Positions 11,815 to 26,400 of a DNA stretch of 64,000 bases are shown one piece after another (the first letter of the stretch is position 1; each line of letters begins with the position of its first letter). The stretch lies in the NCBI GenBank assembly GCA_030141605.1, contig JAQGDQ010000302.1:1-64000 (forward strand). Reading direction: 5' to 3'. The DNA comes from Tubiluchus corallicola (taxonomy: Eukaryota; Priapulida; Priapulimorpha; Priapulimorphida; Tubiluchidae). Under the pieces are notes generated by a model, which was not told where the DNA came from, did not search any database, and was given only the letters and a program-made list of their open reading frames with translations. Made by a program: the position numbers and the translations under genes.

Positions 11815-14800
11815 TTATTGCCTACCTCCACCAAAAAGGGCACCTCCTCCTCCTTGGACAGTTTTTAAGACTAGGCTGTTTAGTGTATCACCCTTCTCTC
11901 CCCACCCATGACCGTATGCATCTACTGGGTATGCCTGTTCTCCGTGCTTTGGTATATCTAGACCTCGCTCTTCTATAAGCGAATTAACACGTAGAAGGTT
12001 CGCCATCTTCAAACCCCAAAACATGAACGTTGCCATAACACTGCTCCAAACTATAATGGCAACTGCTCCAACTAAGTTCCAACCAAATTGCTAAAACAGA
12101 AAACTGTTAGCAACACTAAAACAAATCTGACACCAATGAAAACTAACAAACAGCAGCAGCAACAGCAACAATGACGACATGAAACAGTAACTAAACACCT
12201 AAAATACCTACTTAACATAAGACAAAGCGGTTACTAAAGTGAACAATGGCACTAAAGCATATTCACGCTTCGTACTGTATCAAGTTTGACGTGCATGCTG
12301 TTCGTATATAAATATTACAGTTGAAAAATTGAATAAAATTGCATTTACAATTAAAATGACAATTAAAAGACGTCAGCTGTAAACAATAAAATGACAAAAA
12401 ATATACTGAGATCATACAAAGTGCACCACTTTTGGTACAACCTATTAATAAAAAGTACGCAAAACACTATAAACCCTCATTAAAAAATGAAATAAAAACT
12501 AAAATAACCGATTTATTCCCCAAGATCATAATTACTATCATTTAAAAGACTCTTCATAATTGGGCACAGGTGACTAACACTCGCTATTTGTTTTACATGT
12601 GTTCTCTAGCAAAGTTTTTATTTTCTTTAATAGCATCGAGTGTAAATTTGCATGAACAGGTAATAAATAACATTGTTTTTCTGAATTTTTAGAAGGTCGG
12701 TTAGAGGATAGAGGTTACGACACATATTTACGAAGCCTCCGCACACAGGGAGGATAGGTAGCTAGCCAATCGATCGGCTACCTTCCTCCTCAAAACACGT
12801 GACCAAATACCCAGAAAGGGGTAAGTTATGCAGGAAGGCGACCAGAAAGCCTTGTTCCAATTCTAAATGACTCTAAAAATTTCGATATAGGTACAATATT
12901 CCAACCTAGAACCCTTGAAACGTCTTCTATTGGCTTAGGATATAAGTAAAACGTATATAATTGATTGCATATAATATTAGGTTGCATATGAAAGATAGCC
13001 TCAGAATTACTTTACTGGTGTCCGTTTCTTCACACCACAACACTCACCGGAAAACCTAAATAGGCATACTTACAACAAAAGCTATTCGACTGCCTGTATA
13101 TATCAGCCCAGTTTCTCGCGTAAATATTGGAGCCGCCAGAATACCCCAGAGACCGCCACCAGCATGCACTGAAAACAATGAAAAGTATTGGAGCATTAGA
13201 CGTGAAGAATACGAATTTAGCTTCAAACATTTACAAAACTAAAACTGTGGCTTACGAAATTTAATTTGCACACTTCTGAGGAGCTGTAAGTACAAACATA
13301 CAATAATTATTGCTCTTAAAGAAGATTATAGTTGAATGATCCAATATTGAGAATTCTTTTGTCAAAAATAGGAAAGATTTTTCGCGCATTAGTCGATTAG
13401 TGCTACTTTACGCTAATAGAAATTTACTTGGATAGGTGGCCTGTTTCAAAACGAGTGTTTCAATATTTTGCAATAACAAAACATGTAATTTTTAAGAGCA
13501 GAAAGATGTTTTGATTTAACGATAACCATAACTTTTATTGCGTCATTTGTAATGGTTTTGGCAGATTTATTATATTTTGTATTTTGACAATCTGGTGACA
13601 TTATTTAATGGAAGAAATTAATCCGTGGATGTAGCAGTCAGGTGAGCAAAAGTAAATATTTAAATGCAATTTAGAACTATCTTTACATTAGATAATCTTC
13701 CGTTATCAATAAAAATTTTGATGTCCAAATTTTTAACGAAAGTGGCAAGCTTTTCCATTTTCAGTTTTTAATCACTATCATTACAGCTATGAACGAAAGT
13801 TGGTGTTGTTACAGTATTTACAATATAGTATTAAATTCTACAGATTTCGAATTGCAACACTCAATAAAGAGTACCAGCAGTAGCATCCAATGGATCGTCT
13901 ATGTATAGAACTCTGGACACAAGGTGAGCTACAAGAATGAAATTCAATCCAGCGATCATGCCTATGATGCTTGAAGCCCACGGATAATAAACATTGCAAC
14001 CGGCGCAAACAGCAACCTGTAAAAATTAAATAAAGTGAGCATACGAAGAGTAATTTGTAAAAAAAATCCAGCAATATGAAAAGAAGAAATAACATTCCAC
14101 AAAATTCGAAATGAAATAAGAAAATGCGAATTGTGGTTTTGAAAAGACCGCAACCGCAAATCTGCTTGCGTTCTTATTAGTGAATTCCTTATTTCTTATT
14201 ACTGATTATGTTGTCATTACAAAACCCAAAAAATGGCATTCGTCTCAAATTGTTCTTTGAAGAAGAGAAACCTGTAACTAGTGACCATACCTTCCTGCAA
14301 CACAACTATCTGAAGTTGCAGTGCTGTGTCTTTGGTGATATTTGTGAATTTTCTTTTGTAGTTTTTCCTGAGCTGTATATTTTTTGCATAATTAATGCTG
14401 GTGTTATTATTATAAAAGTTGCTTTTATTAATTTATTGTGCACCTTTGTTCTTTTTCCCTTTATCACACCTGTCATCCATTATCATATTAATTATAGTCT
14501 CACATATAGTTAGTGGTTGCCAGTTTCTAACCAGAATCATGCATGGCAAAATTTGTTAAATAACAAAAAAAAACTGCTGTAATTAGTAAATATCTAATTA
14601 CTTCGTCGATTATCAACTTTTAAGTTAATTTTATGTTGTAAATTTTTAATTTTTCGGCAAAGGTATTCTAATATGCATTCTACATTTTTGGTTAGTAATT
14701 TTAATCTATTTTATGTATGTTGTAAATAGATGTAATATGGTATTATGTGTACTGAATTAAAATCTAATCTAATCTAATAGGTTGTGCGTAAGTGATATCA

Positions 14801-17800
14801 GTCTTTCACTTGTTCTTTTTTGCCAAATTTAAATTTGTGGCGTACACCATTGTTCATGTTGTAAGATTACATTTCCTTCGGTGAGAAAAGTTTAATGTCT
14901 TTAATCAGCTGTGCTAGAGCATTCTCTTCCAAATACAGCATAGGTAATATGAGTACCTACCATCCCCGTAAGTGAGCAATTTAGTGTTGTCACTAAACTC
15001 CATTTCAACGTGCCAAGAAAACCAAACTTGTTGAACAACAGTCCAGAGAAAGCTGCAAAGCTGCCTGCGATAGTCGTGTTTACCTACCAGTACACATAAA
15101 AACATGTGGTATTGAAATTGGTTGCAATTTTAAAAATCGCGCAATTTTTATTAGCCTCATATTAGCTTACAGCATAGGCAGCTCTGGTTGTCTTTTTTCC
15201 CCAACTCAAATAACTTCAAAACACAGCCCGAGAGGGTAGAACGAAAGCAATAGATCCTAAATTTAGTTTCTCAACTAAATAAGAAAAATACTCAATATAA
15301 TCGTATCTCATAAAATGACCGCTTTCTCTCAAACATAACTCATTCCGCAAACAGTCAGTTTAAACATTACTCAGTTTAGGCCTAATTGTCGAGTTTGTTC
15401 TTGAGAATGTTCGAACGTCCAAGACTTTATGCCCATACATTTTCAGGGAAGTGGTGCTTACACTAAAGCCAACTGTAGTGAGAAAAATTTTCAACAGAAG
15501 CCAATACCACTGAATAACACAATTCAGCCCAAAACTCATGTCGTCCAAGTGGATTAACTTGACTGTATGCAGCACAAGGATAATACAGATAGGTAAATGA
15601 GTGAAAAGCTGGCTTAAAAAAATTACAATTCAGTCACAGATTGCACTAATTCTGCTACACCCCTAACGTAACTAGTTGATATACTCTTTTGCCTTGTGTA
15701 AAATCTGTTTGGTTTTCCCCACTTGTTGTACCAGAATATTAAATATGAAGTGAAATCACGCTGGGACAATGAACATTAAGCCTTACCATTGCCATCGCTA
15801 TGTAGCCTCCATCACCTTCTTCAGAAATACCTCCCTGCTTTCCTCCATTACAGGCCAGAAAGCCAAACATTAAAATGAAGCCACCAAGAGCTGCGAGCTA
15901 AAATATAACATACATAAAGTTTCCAGAGTGTTCAAGAAACGTTAGCTACGTAATGCAAAAGTAGGACTAGACGTAACCATAATTATTAAATTTGAATAAA
16001 TTTGAATATTAGTACTAACTGGTGGTGGTGGTGGTGGTGGTGTTGGTGGTGTTGGTGTTGGAGGTGGTGGTGGTGGCGGCGGCGGCGGTAGTGGTGGTGA
16101 TGGTTGTGGTGGCGGCGGTGGTGTTGGTGTTGCTGGTGGCGTTGATGGCGGTGGTGGCGGCAGTGGTGGTAGTGGTGGTAGTGGTGGTAGTAGTAGCACT
16201 ACTAGTAGCAGTAGCATCAGCAGCATCCTTTCGAGATAGACTTAGTGGGAAATAAATATAAAGAACTACCTATCGTTTTAGGCTGGTATAAGTTTTCAAT
16301 GGTTTTTTATTCACTTAAATTGTAAAAATGCCTATACAATTGTTTTCTACACATCAAAATAGTTTACCTGAAGTGAACGCATATTATTAATTGGTACTGA
16401 AGCATATCCTCTAAAATAACAACTCTTTTGCGGAAAATAGAAACTACCTAATTTAAACTGATGCCATCGAACATAATTTGCATTTAGTCAACTGTGCATG
16501 TGTATACATTGAACTGAATTTTTATTTGTGGCCTTTGTATGATAATGTAAAATACTTGCTTATAGTGTTTGCGTGGCCGATAATAACCACCAAAATCAAG
16601 AAGCGGCACTTTGAGACACTAGTTCCGTTTACAGGAGACATGAAAAATGTCAAACAAATTTACGGCTCGCTGCTTCAGTTGTTAACAATGTCAGGTGAAG
16701 GGCGCTCAAAGCGAGACACCACCTATGATCTGAAAACTTCACCTAAAAGGTGCTAGACGGGAATGGGTCTTGGTTCACTGAGGAAGATTGGGATAATAGG
16801 AGAACGAACTAAAGTCGAAATTTTCAGTAATATTTATACAGTGCATAGTTAATGTGCAGTGAAATTGTGCATGCCCCGGACAGATTGCAGTGGTCGGTGA
16901 ATTTGATGAATGATTCAAGATAAAAAAGTCTAACCTTCCCAGCTAACAAAGGAGGCCCGAAAGAGCACTAAAATCAAGCTTAGATTCTGAAGACAGTTTA
17001 TGCAAAAACTTCGATATTGAAGCGTAGATCCAACGTGTAATTGCTAAACAATCATTTGATAATGTCTTCAGCCCTCAGGACTATAGAGAACTATTTGATA
17101 TTAAATCTATAGAGAACTTACTGGAACAGAGTGACCTTTTATGTCCTGCACACGTCCATCGACATCAAATCGCCCATGACGAGGTCCCAGAAAAAACGCC
17201 CCGATTATTGCACACACTCCTCCTAGCAAATGCACGACACCACTGCCAGCGTAGTCCTGGAAACAAAAATTAATTGCCAGATTTACAATGGATTTTTACA
17301 GAATTAATAAAGCTAATGAGTTATGATTTATGTTAAGCACCGTATCACCTAACTACTACTAAACTGAGGAAAGAAAGAAAAAGTGAAAGCTAGTGGGTTG
17401 GTGGAACTTGAACTGGAAACACTCGCACCCCTAGGACCACCTCAGTTATAAACCCAAATGGTAGACAGACCTCAACTCTCATCCTTAGTGCACACAATTA
17501 ATCAGTGCCACCTATACTCATTACACGCGGTGGACGAAACCAATTATTTGACTTAACTAAGTTAATTTTATTGATCAATTCATTAATTATTTGTAAAAGC
17601 TAGTTGATCTTTGGTAACAAAAGAAAGTCTTTGGGTACTGCCAGACACGAAACTGATAAATCTTTACTAGAAGTTGAATTCTTGCTACAAGATAATAGTC
17701 AACAAAATAATGAAAAATGCTCCCTTCTGTTAACAAACAACACTTTCTGCCTGTGACACTATAGTGCATGATGAATAATGCACGTGTATGTAAAACAAGA

Positions 17801-20800
17801 ATCGCAAACAACTCTTTCCTATTGTGACATAGCAGTTCACGATAAACATTAGCAGTGAGCCTACTAATTATATGCTAATTGCTTTTTACTCAGTCTGAGT
17901 TTGCTATATGTATGTATATATATTTATCACTCAACCGATACAAACTAGTTTGATATCCGAACTAACAAGAAACCAAACTGATCCAGTGATCCTATTTTTA
18001 AATATGTTTTTAAATAAGCGCTCAAAGCCGACAAAGCCAGCACCTTTTCAAGTTCCCATCGCGATAAGCACATGTGGGAGGCGGTTGGTTCTAAATATAT
18101 TCGTTTATTGCAGCTATATAAATTCTTACTATAATATTGTCCGATTTACACCGTAGAAGTGCGACTATTGGCTGGACGAGATTTGTCAGTTTATATACCA
18201 ACTGCTGACTTCTATACTATACCATATACAATAACTGGTCAAAAAGCGAATCCTATGCAATCCTTTGCTTATTTTTTAAAGCAATGGGCCTAAGGCTGTA
18301 ACATGTAAATTCGTTGGCGTGCAGTGGCGTTAGTTCAATAACTGGCGACACAATGAAAGTTCTATCTGGAACACTCGCGCACCTGCTGATTAATCTTCAC
18401 ACTGGGGTGAGTTTTTGGAGCGCCCTGCCACCCTGGCCACAGCCCACAGACAGACGCTACAGTTCAATGTAAGGTCGTGCAAACTGACGTCTTAGTTTCC
18501 AAAACAAAGACATCACTTACATAGAACGTTTTCTGGGATTTCTTGATATTTCATTAAATTTGGGGTGGCTCTTATTGCATGGAAGATTTTTGAATATTGT
18601 ATTATTGCATATTGCATTACACATTATAAAGCTACCTATTAATAACGTAAGAACTTATTCAAATGTTACCTCGAATATTACTTGACCATCATACAGCCCC
18701 TTTTTCAACCAGCCTTGCTTCGACCACGCCCAATGTGAAACTACTGGGTACACAAAACCTAAGTAGTTGGGAAACAAATTATTATTTTGCAGTTGTGAAA
18801 ATATATTATGTTCAATTCTCCATTACAAGAATCGTAATTGAAATATCTTTGCCCATGTTTAGCAAATAATGCAAAATTTATTAAGAATTCATCATGCTGC
18901 CAACCTTTTTCGGAACAGAAGGTCATTATCATTGCCTTAACTCAGGTGTGTAATTATTTTAGACTCTGATGATGGGCATCTAGACCAAAACCAATCGACA
19001 GCATGATGAATTCTTAATAACTGACATACGAAAAACAATCCTATTTTCTAAATCTAAAGAATTTGGCGTTTTTTCATTTATGTCAAGTGAGTATACGGTG
19101 ACTGAACTAAAGATAAAAACTAAAAATAATAATAGTGCTTAAAATTTGAGCACTAAAAGCGATTAGCAATAAAAATAGCATTAAAATAAGAGTATAAGAT
19201 CGACTGATATGATTATAAATATTAAGATCAAGAATAAGATTGTGGTGATTAAGACCAAAATACGCTAATTTGACAAATATATAAAGTGTGGTAAAACGTG
19301 TTGTAAATGTAAGCTAAAGGTGTTCTCTGCTGTCCTCCTTGAATAAGCCATCCACCAACTTCAGGTGTTGCTTAAACTTCAACAGAAAACTGGGAAAATG
19401 TGATGAAAATTCGGCTCTCAATTAAGACTCACAGACTTGGAGACCTGGGACTGGGACTTTTTTCTTGCTAGCTTAACTGCTTTTACCAGCTACAAGCAAG
19501 AATTCATCATGCCGCCAACCAGTTTCGGAACAGAAGGTCATTATCATTGCCCTAACTCAGGTGTTTAATTATTTTAGACTCTGACAGCAGTCGACAGCAA
19601 AACCAATCGACAGCATGATGAATTCTTAATAATTGACATACGAACAACAATCCTGTTTTCTAAATCTAAAGAATTTGGCGTTTTTCATTTATGTCAAGTG
19701 ACTATACGGTGACTGAACTAAAGATAAAAACTAAAAATAATAATAGTGCTTAAAATTAAGAATGAGATTGAGATTAAGATTGATAGCAATAAAAATAGCA
19801 TTAAAATAAGAGTATAAGATCGACTGATATGAATATAAATATTAAGATCAAGAATAAGATTGTGGTGATTAAGACCAAGATACGCTAATTTGACAAATAT
19901 ATAAAGTGTGGTAAAACGTGATGTAAATGTAAGCTAATGGTGTTCTCTGCTGTCCTCCTCGAATAAGCCATCCACCAACTTCAGGTGTTTCTCAAACTTC
20001 AACAGAAAACTGGGTAAATGTGATGAAAATTCGGCTCTCAATTAAGACTTACAGATTTGGAGACCTGGGACTGGGACTTTCTTTGCTAGCCTAACTGCTT
20101 TTACCAGCTACAGCACATTGGAATTTGCTACGCAGCAGCTTCCAATGGAATTCTTCTAATTATCTTGTAAGGATAAAATCTTGTGTTACTAATCTAGTAA
20201 AATATTGCAATGACAAACTATTTTATGTAGTACAGAAAGCTTGGATTGGCATGGTTGTCCGGAAGAGTAAAATTCATTGAAAATGTTTTTACGTCGTTTT
20301 TTTATTTTATTTAAATTTAATAACACAGTTATGATAAACGATTCTAAAATATCGATTCATGATCAGCTTATTTTTCAACACTTCACTACGTTGTTTCAAT
20401 GTACAACACGTTCAAGTCTTGGCTAGTTTGCCCCATCCTTGCCTAAAATGACTTCGACCTAACTTTGGCCCCATACTTAAATAAAAGAGCTTGACCTCTG
20501 CGAACAGTGATTATTTGTCTTCATTGTTACTTAAACTCCAATTAACACTGTCGAGTTAACAGCTTAGCTATTAAATTTCATGCTGAATGTATCATTGATT
20601 TCATTAATTTCAGTTTTAAATTCAAAAACGGGGTCAGGACCTTTTTGCGTTCTTAATAGGGGTGAGCATCGAACGTTCGAGTTCGAACGTTCGAATCGAT
20701 TTTGAACGCTCGAATTCGATTCGGAACGAGTTGAATAATTCAGCACTTCAATCACGCATGTTCTTTATCACTAAAACGATTGAAACATCATGCAATTAGC

Positions 20801-23438
20801 ATATTAGCATAATTTAGCTGTGATTTCTGCACACAATTTTAAAGAAATTGCTAGTCGTTTTATTGCAGAACAAAATCTAGTGATATGAATGATCTTTGCA
20901 AGACTAATTTTTGCTGGTGGTTCGAAAACTTGTTCGAAAATCTTTCGATCACGATTCGAATTCGGTTCGAATTCGAAACACTGAAGTTCGGTTCGATTCG
21001 ATTTCGAAAGTCACAAATTCGGTGCGGTTCGAATTCGCTTTTTGGTGAGAATGCTCACCCCTAATTCTTAACACTGATTTAACGATTAAATAACTTTTTC
21101 TATGTACCAGTTAATTCTGGCGCGATTAAATACTGGTATTACTATAACAAAAATTTTATAACGTTTCTTTTGTTCCTGATTAACATGGGCTGGCAAGTTA
21201 GGAAACTAAAACTCGTCTTTTAAATGATCACAAATCGAGCTGAGTAGAATAAAGAGCTGACTTTTTATGGTTTTTTTAAATGGCCTAGTTTTAACAAATA
21301 AAATAATTTCAAATTTTACACAGCCAATGCACCAATTGTATACAGGGCAGCAGTGTGGTTACAGGGCAAGAATTTGCCATAGGCCTATAATATAGTAGGA
21401 TCTGGAGAGTAAAGTTCCTAAGTCTTTCAGATTGTCTTGCCACAGACCTACGAACAGCCCTCGATGCAACTGAATAGCAAAGAAAAACTCGTAACAAAGC
21501 CACATTATTATATGTAATATAATTGTGTACTAGCTGGTCAGCGCTCAAGGACATTCACACAACATCAAGCACTGCTGACAATTTTCGTTCCCTACTCCCT
21601 CAAGCGTTTAAGCTTTTCCAACATAGCCGTGGACTACTATATTTAACAATCGGAGGTTTGTATATTTTAATCTGGAAATGCAACAGTTGCACATAGCGTT
21701 TGCGAAAACAGAAACAAGCCATTTTTCATTATTGTTCGGATATTAATTTTACTGGAATTTGGATTCAACATCCATTTTAAAACAACTTATTTCAAGGCAA
21801 GTTACAAGTGAATAAAGTATTATGTTGACATGCGTTACTTTAATATGATTGCTACGGTCCCATAAAAACATTCACTTCATCCTTACAGCTTCTTACAACA
21901 ACCAATCATAAATACGTACCTGTCAGTCCAAAACTATATACAAAATAGGCAACGAAGTTGCATCTTTCAGCCATGGCTCCGGACACAATTGTTGCAGCAG
22001 TGGCTGCGAATACCATTTGGAATAACCAGTAAGCCATCTTTTCTTTGGTCAAGCCATAGCTGAACCAGTGGTGGTAACCAATGAAAGCGTTTCCTTCCCC
22101 AAAAGCGAAAGGATATCCGATTGCCCAATAGGCTACACCAGCTATACCTGCAAAAACATGCAAATTGCCAAACAATTCAGTGAAAGAAAATTTTCCAGCA
22201 AATTAAACCTAAATGTTTTTCTTGCTGGACTAAAAATGACTTATAGCAACCCGTAATTTTGTCCACTACTGTGTCCTTCCATATATTTTCTCACTTCTTA
22301 GTGCATCACTTCATGTTCCATTCACATCATTATTGTTACGTAGGCTATCAGTAACACCAAATTATGCTCCTGGAATCTCCATTATAGTTGCATTAGTGTT
22401 CCTGCCATCATGTGTGAAGGCCACTGTTTCTGTCAGGTCAGCATCTGTTCATACTAATAGCCACAATATGGAATTATAAAGTAAAATAAGAAACGTTAAT
22501 AAATCGAGCACGAGTGCTTGTTGAACACAGTGGGCTGAAATGCCTGCAGAAACTCTGACCAACACCACATATACCACCAACATCACCACCACTACTACAT
22601 TTATCATCATCACCGCCACGGCTCCTTTAATATAGCTGCCATCACCATTGTTATCGTTGTTTTTATAGCCAGTCATATGTGCATCTCAGTAAAAACCAGT
22701 CTAAGTTCAGTGAAAATATTTCTACGTAAAACTATTTTATTTGATTTGGTGTATGGTAATTTGCGTCTGTTACGGAATTATAAACGTACATTTGAGCTGA
22801 CATAATATTATGTGTACTTAAAAGCTGAGACTTAAACATGAAAATATTTTATGTATCATCTTTTTGAGTACTGTATGTGACGTTTTCAGTAAATTTAACT
22901 TGGGTATGTGCTATAAGTGAAGTTGATTAGTGGCCCCGACTGTATAGCCCAGGGCAGGACAGAACCAGAAACGCTGACATTACAGGTACTGACGTCAGCA
23001 AGACTGGCCTGACACAGACACGACACCAGGCCTGTTGTTGGCATACAAATAAGTTTACTTACACGCATCTAACATATTTTTGATTAGAATATTAGTGCAA
23101 TTCTTGCTACGAACAGCTCCCGCCTCGAGGAACGCAAATCCACATTGCATAACTGAAAATAAAATGAATAACTGACAATTACAAATTGTTTTAAAATTAA
23201 TTTTGTTTAGTTTAAAAACTAAAGTTATATACGGTCAGTTAGGGTAAGTCTGAGGCAAGGCAAAGTCAGGAGAGATAAAGTATGGTAAGGTAAGGTTAGG
23301 TCAGGCAAAGTATAGGAAAGTAACGTTGATTACATTGTCAGATCATGTCAGACTTTGCATCAAATGGCTCCGTGCGGGCGTTGTACACTTTCTCTTTATA
23401 GGAATTCCAAATACTGTAATCTATATACCATAATACTG

Positions 23439-23481
<43 letters not shown>

Positions 23482-26400
23482 CATCTTTATTTGTATTTAA
23501 AATAGTTCGCTCCATAAAATAAGATTGAGTAAGCCTCAGCGTTACGTTAAAATAACAACACTGTTTAAGATAAATGCGTCCAGTGCAACGGGAAAAAACT
23601 AAAGTGCTCAAACAATATATACACATATTTACAAACACAATATTTCACGTAAAATTTCACATTACATTTGCACTATGTGTACATTCAAGACATTACATAA
23701 TTATTTTCGACTATGATTCACAAACCTATAAACTTGTAACTTTCGCAACTTCAACATTATTTTTATCATGTTGTGAATTTCAATTCTAGTAGGATACTTG
23801 CTGCTAATATGATTGTAGCCTAAATTTCGGCACATTTTTTTCAGCGCCACTCGATGTAAAAATTATCATAATTCATTTACGTTTCTCATTAAGTTTCTGA
23901 AATACTTGTAGAATGTTCTTGGAAATCAATTGTTTATTCTTTCTTTATTGCTTTTCCACTACGATGCTGAATAACTCCAAAACCAAGGTACCAAGAGCCA
24001 CTAAACTTGACGTTTCACTCGTTAAACATTAATTATATTAATTGAATTTCTTTAGAGTTGTGGGTTTGTAGACAACTTTTAAAGTCTTAGCAACTTATCA
24101 TTTCAAGTGACTCTGATAAATACAATTTAAAGTTTTACGATGTAATGCATACTCAAATAAATACTTAGTCTGTAAAATTTACTTTGTGTTTCCAAGAGGC
24201 GTAGATTCAGCCTCAGAGAAGTGATGAATATTTAATACATAGTTTACGTAAAGTTTGGTTTGAACGGCTACGAAATTTTATTGGGATTAAGTGATAATTT
24301 GCTTGCTTGGAATGCCTTAAAAAGTTAATTTGTTCCCAGGTTTGTAGCATTTTAATACCTATAGACAAATAGATAATATCGATGGCAGAGAGTCAATCTT
24401 TAATCTTTTCACACAGAAATTAAGACTCAGAGCAGAGCCTAGACGAACACCGATTTTGGTAACTGTGAAGACTGACATCAAGTAACATCACTTTGGTGGT
24501 AATTTACTCATATTCCAAAATTTCTCCAGAATTTTCTGTTCGCGTCCTGCGAACAGGTTCGTGAACACGGTCGCTGCATATTTTTTTTCTGAATTTTCTG
24601 GTACGTCGAATAAATGTATCGAACCTGTCCACAGTCGTGTAGTAACACATTTTGTATGAAAATTATTACAAGCACGAAAATGAGGAGCATACAAATTAGC
24701 AAGTTACTTGCTGTGCGTTTATTAAACATTCGAAAATGAATGACTTTAATATTTAGTATAAAGTCGGCAAGAGAATATTTATTACTTGGCCACCACGAGT
24801 CTGGAATTTTTAACGCAGATCTTTCGACTTCAAAGAATAATTGACAAAGTAGCAAAGAATAATGCTGGCGAGCTGGTGTACTGTCATGTATCATATAAAA
24901 GCAACTGAATAAGCGTAAAGCTAATTATTATTGCGGACTAATTTGCTACATATCAATTTTATTGCTCCAATCTATTTTCAACGAATTTCCAATTCTTTAT
25001 TTTGCACAGAAATTTAATTAGAGGTACTACATACAACAGCTCTAACTAATCTCAATAAATGCTATCTATTCTGCTGTTATATTTTTGCATTTCCAGAGAT
25101 TACCATGGGCGCAGCTGCTAGTACATGAAGTCATTTGTTTCTTCCAACAAAAATAAATTTTCGTCGTTTAATACAAAGTACATATGTTAAATTCCTTAAA
25201 GAAATACTAATGTATAATTCGTTGAAACTTATTTAGTACAGAGATTGGTGTTACTATTCTGAGGGGTTAGAGGAACAGCCGGGATGGTTACTGCGCTCAG
25301 CGACCAAAATTAAGCAATGCTGGGCCCGGGCAGTAAATGGACGGGTGACCGTCGGAAGAAATACTTCCATGTGGTTTCGTCTCCTATACCGTTGCTCTCT
25401 CACCATGTATTTATCTCGTTGAAAGGAGAATGTATACACATCAAAATGTTACATTTCTACCGGTATAGTGTCTCACACATTTTGTCTTAGAAGACAGTCA
25501 TTGACAATGAGAACGAGCTAGATTTCGGTACCGCCACAACCAACTGTGCTATTTAAATTAGACATGCCATTAAGTGAGGGACAAATCTTGCAAATGGCTG
25601 ACTTTTTCAACGAATCTATAGTCTTTGTCTTGCAGTAATTGATACTCGTACCGAATGACGGCTACGGCGCGTTCAGACTAGCGAGTTTTCTCTCTGACAG
25701 CAAACTCGTAAGCGTGAAGTGCTTTGTGAGTTACTGCCTAGTGTGAACGACGAATCAACGAATGCGAGTTCTCGGAGCCAATAGAAAAAGGAGTGTCAAC
25801 TAACGCTCACCGAAGGGAGTAACACACGGCAAGTTTTGTTCTCTAGTCTGAACACCCTTGCGAGTTACTTGGTGAGAACACTCGCCGTAACAAATATAAG
25901 AAAATTTACTATTTCAACAAGTTACTTAATTTTTGCATGCCGTCTTGTGATAATTTAAATTGTAAACGCATTTGCGTTGCAGATTTTGCTACTGATTAAA
26001 TATTTCGATAACGGGTCACTGTGCCGTTGCACATTTTGTCCGAGCATAATACAAGCAAATATTACTTCATTGTCGTGGGGTACACGTTTTATTACATAAT
26101 TCGACAGAGTTCGAATTTTCCATATAAGCCCCAAAAACACATCAGCGATGCATATTCAGACAAACACTTTTTGCCCTTGCACATTTTAGCAGTGCAATGT
26201 AAAATTCCACAGCCTACACCAGTAGGTTTACTCTTCATATTATTTTATCTTTAAGTATCAAGGAAAAGGGGAAAGTTCTTATGACAAAGGTTTTTATATC
26301 AGAATTCCTATAAATTTTATACCAACACTAGGAATGATCTCACATTGTTCTGCTGCCTGTTTTCATAACAAATGACCAACGGCAGCGAAACTTTGCACCT

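Noticed and set aside
14208-14513. 101-codon plus-strand frame near a LINE-like tail
   Set aside because: No reverse-transcriptase or endonuclease motif; lies within a transporter intron.
15942-16255. Proline-rich and valine-rich frames over the GGT tract
   Set aside because: Triplet-repeat composition inside a transporter intron.
21309-21554. 81-codon minus-strand frame with VHWLCK as the missing transporter exon
   Set aside because: The real exon at 18670-18758 matches the family and both phases; this one does not.
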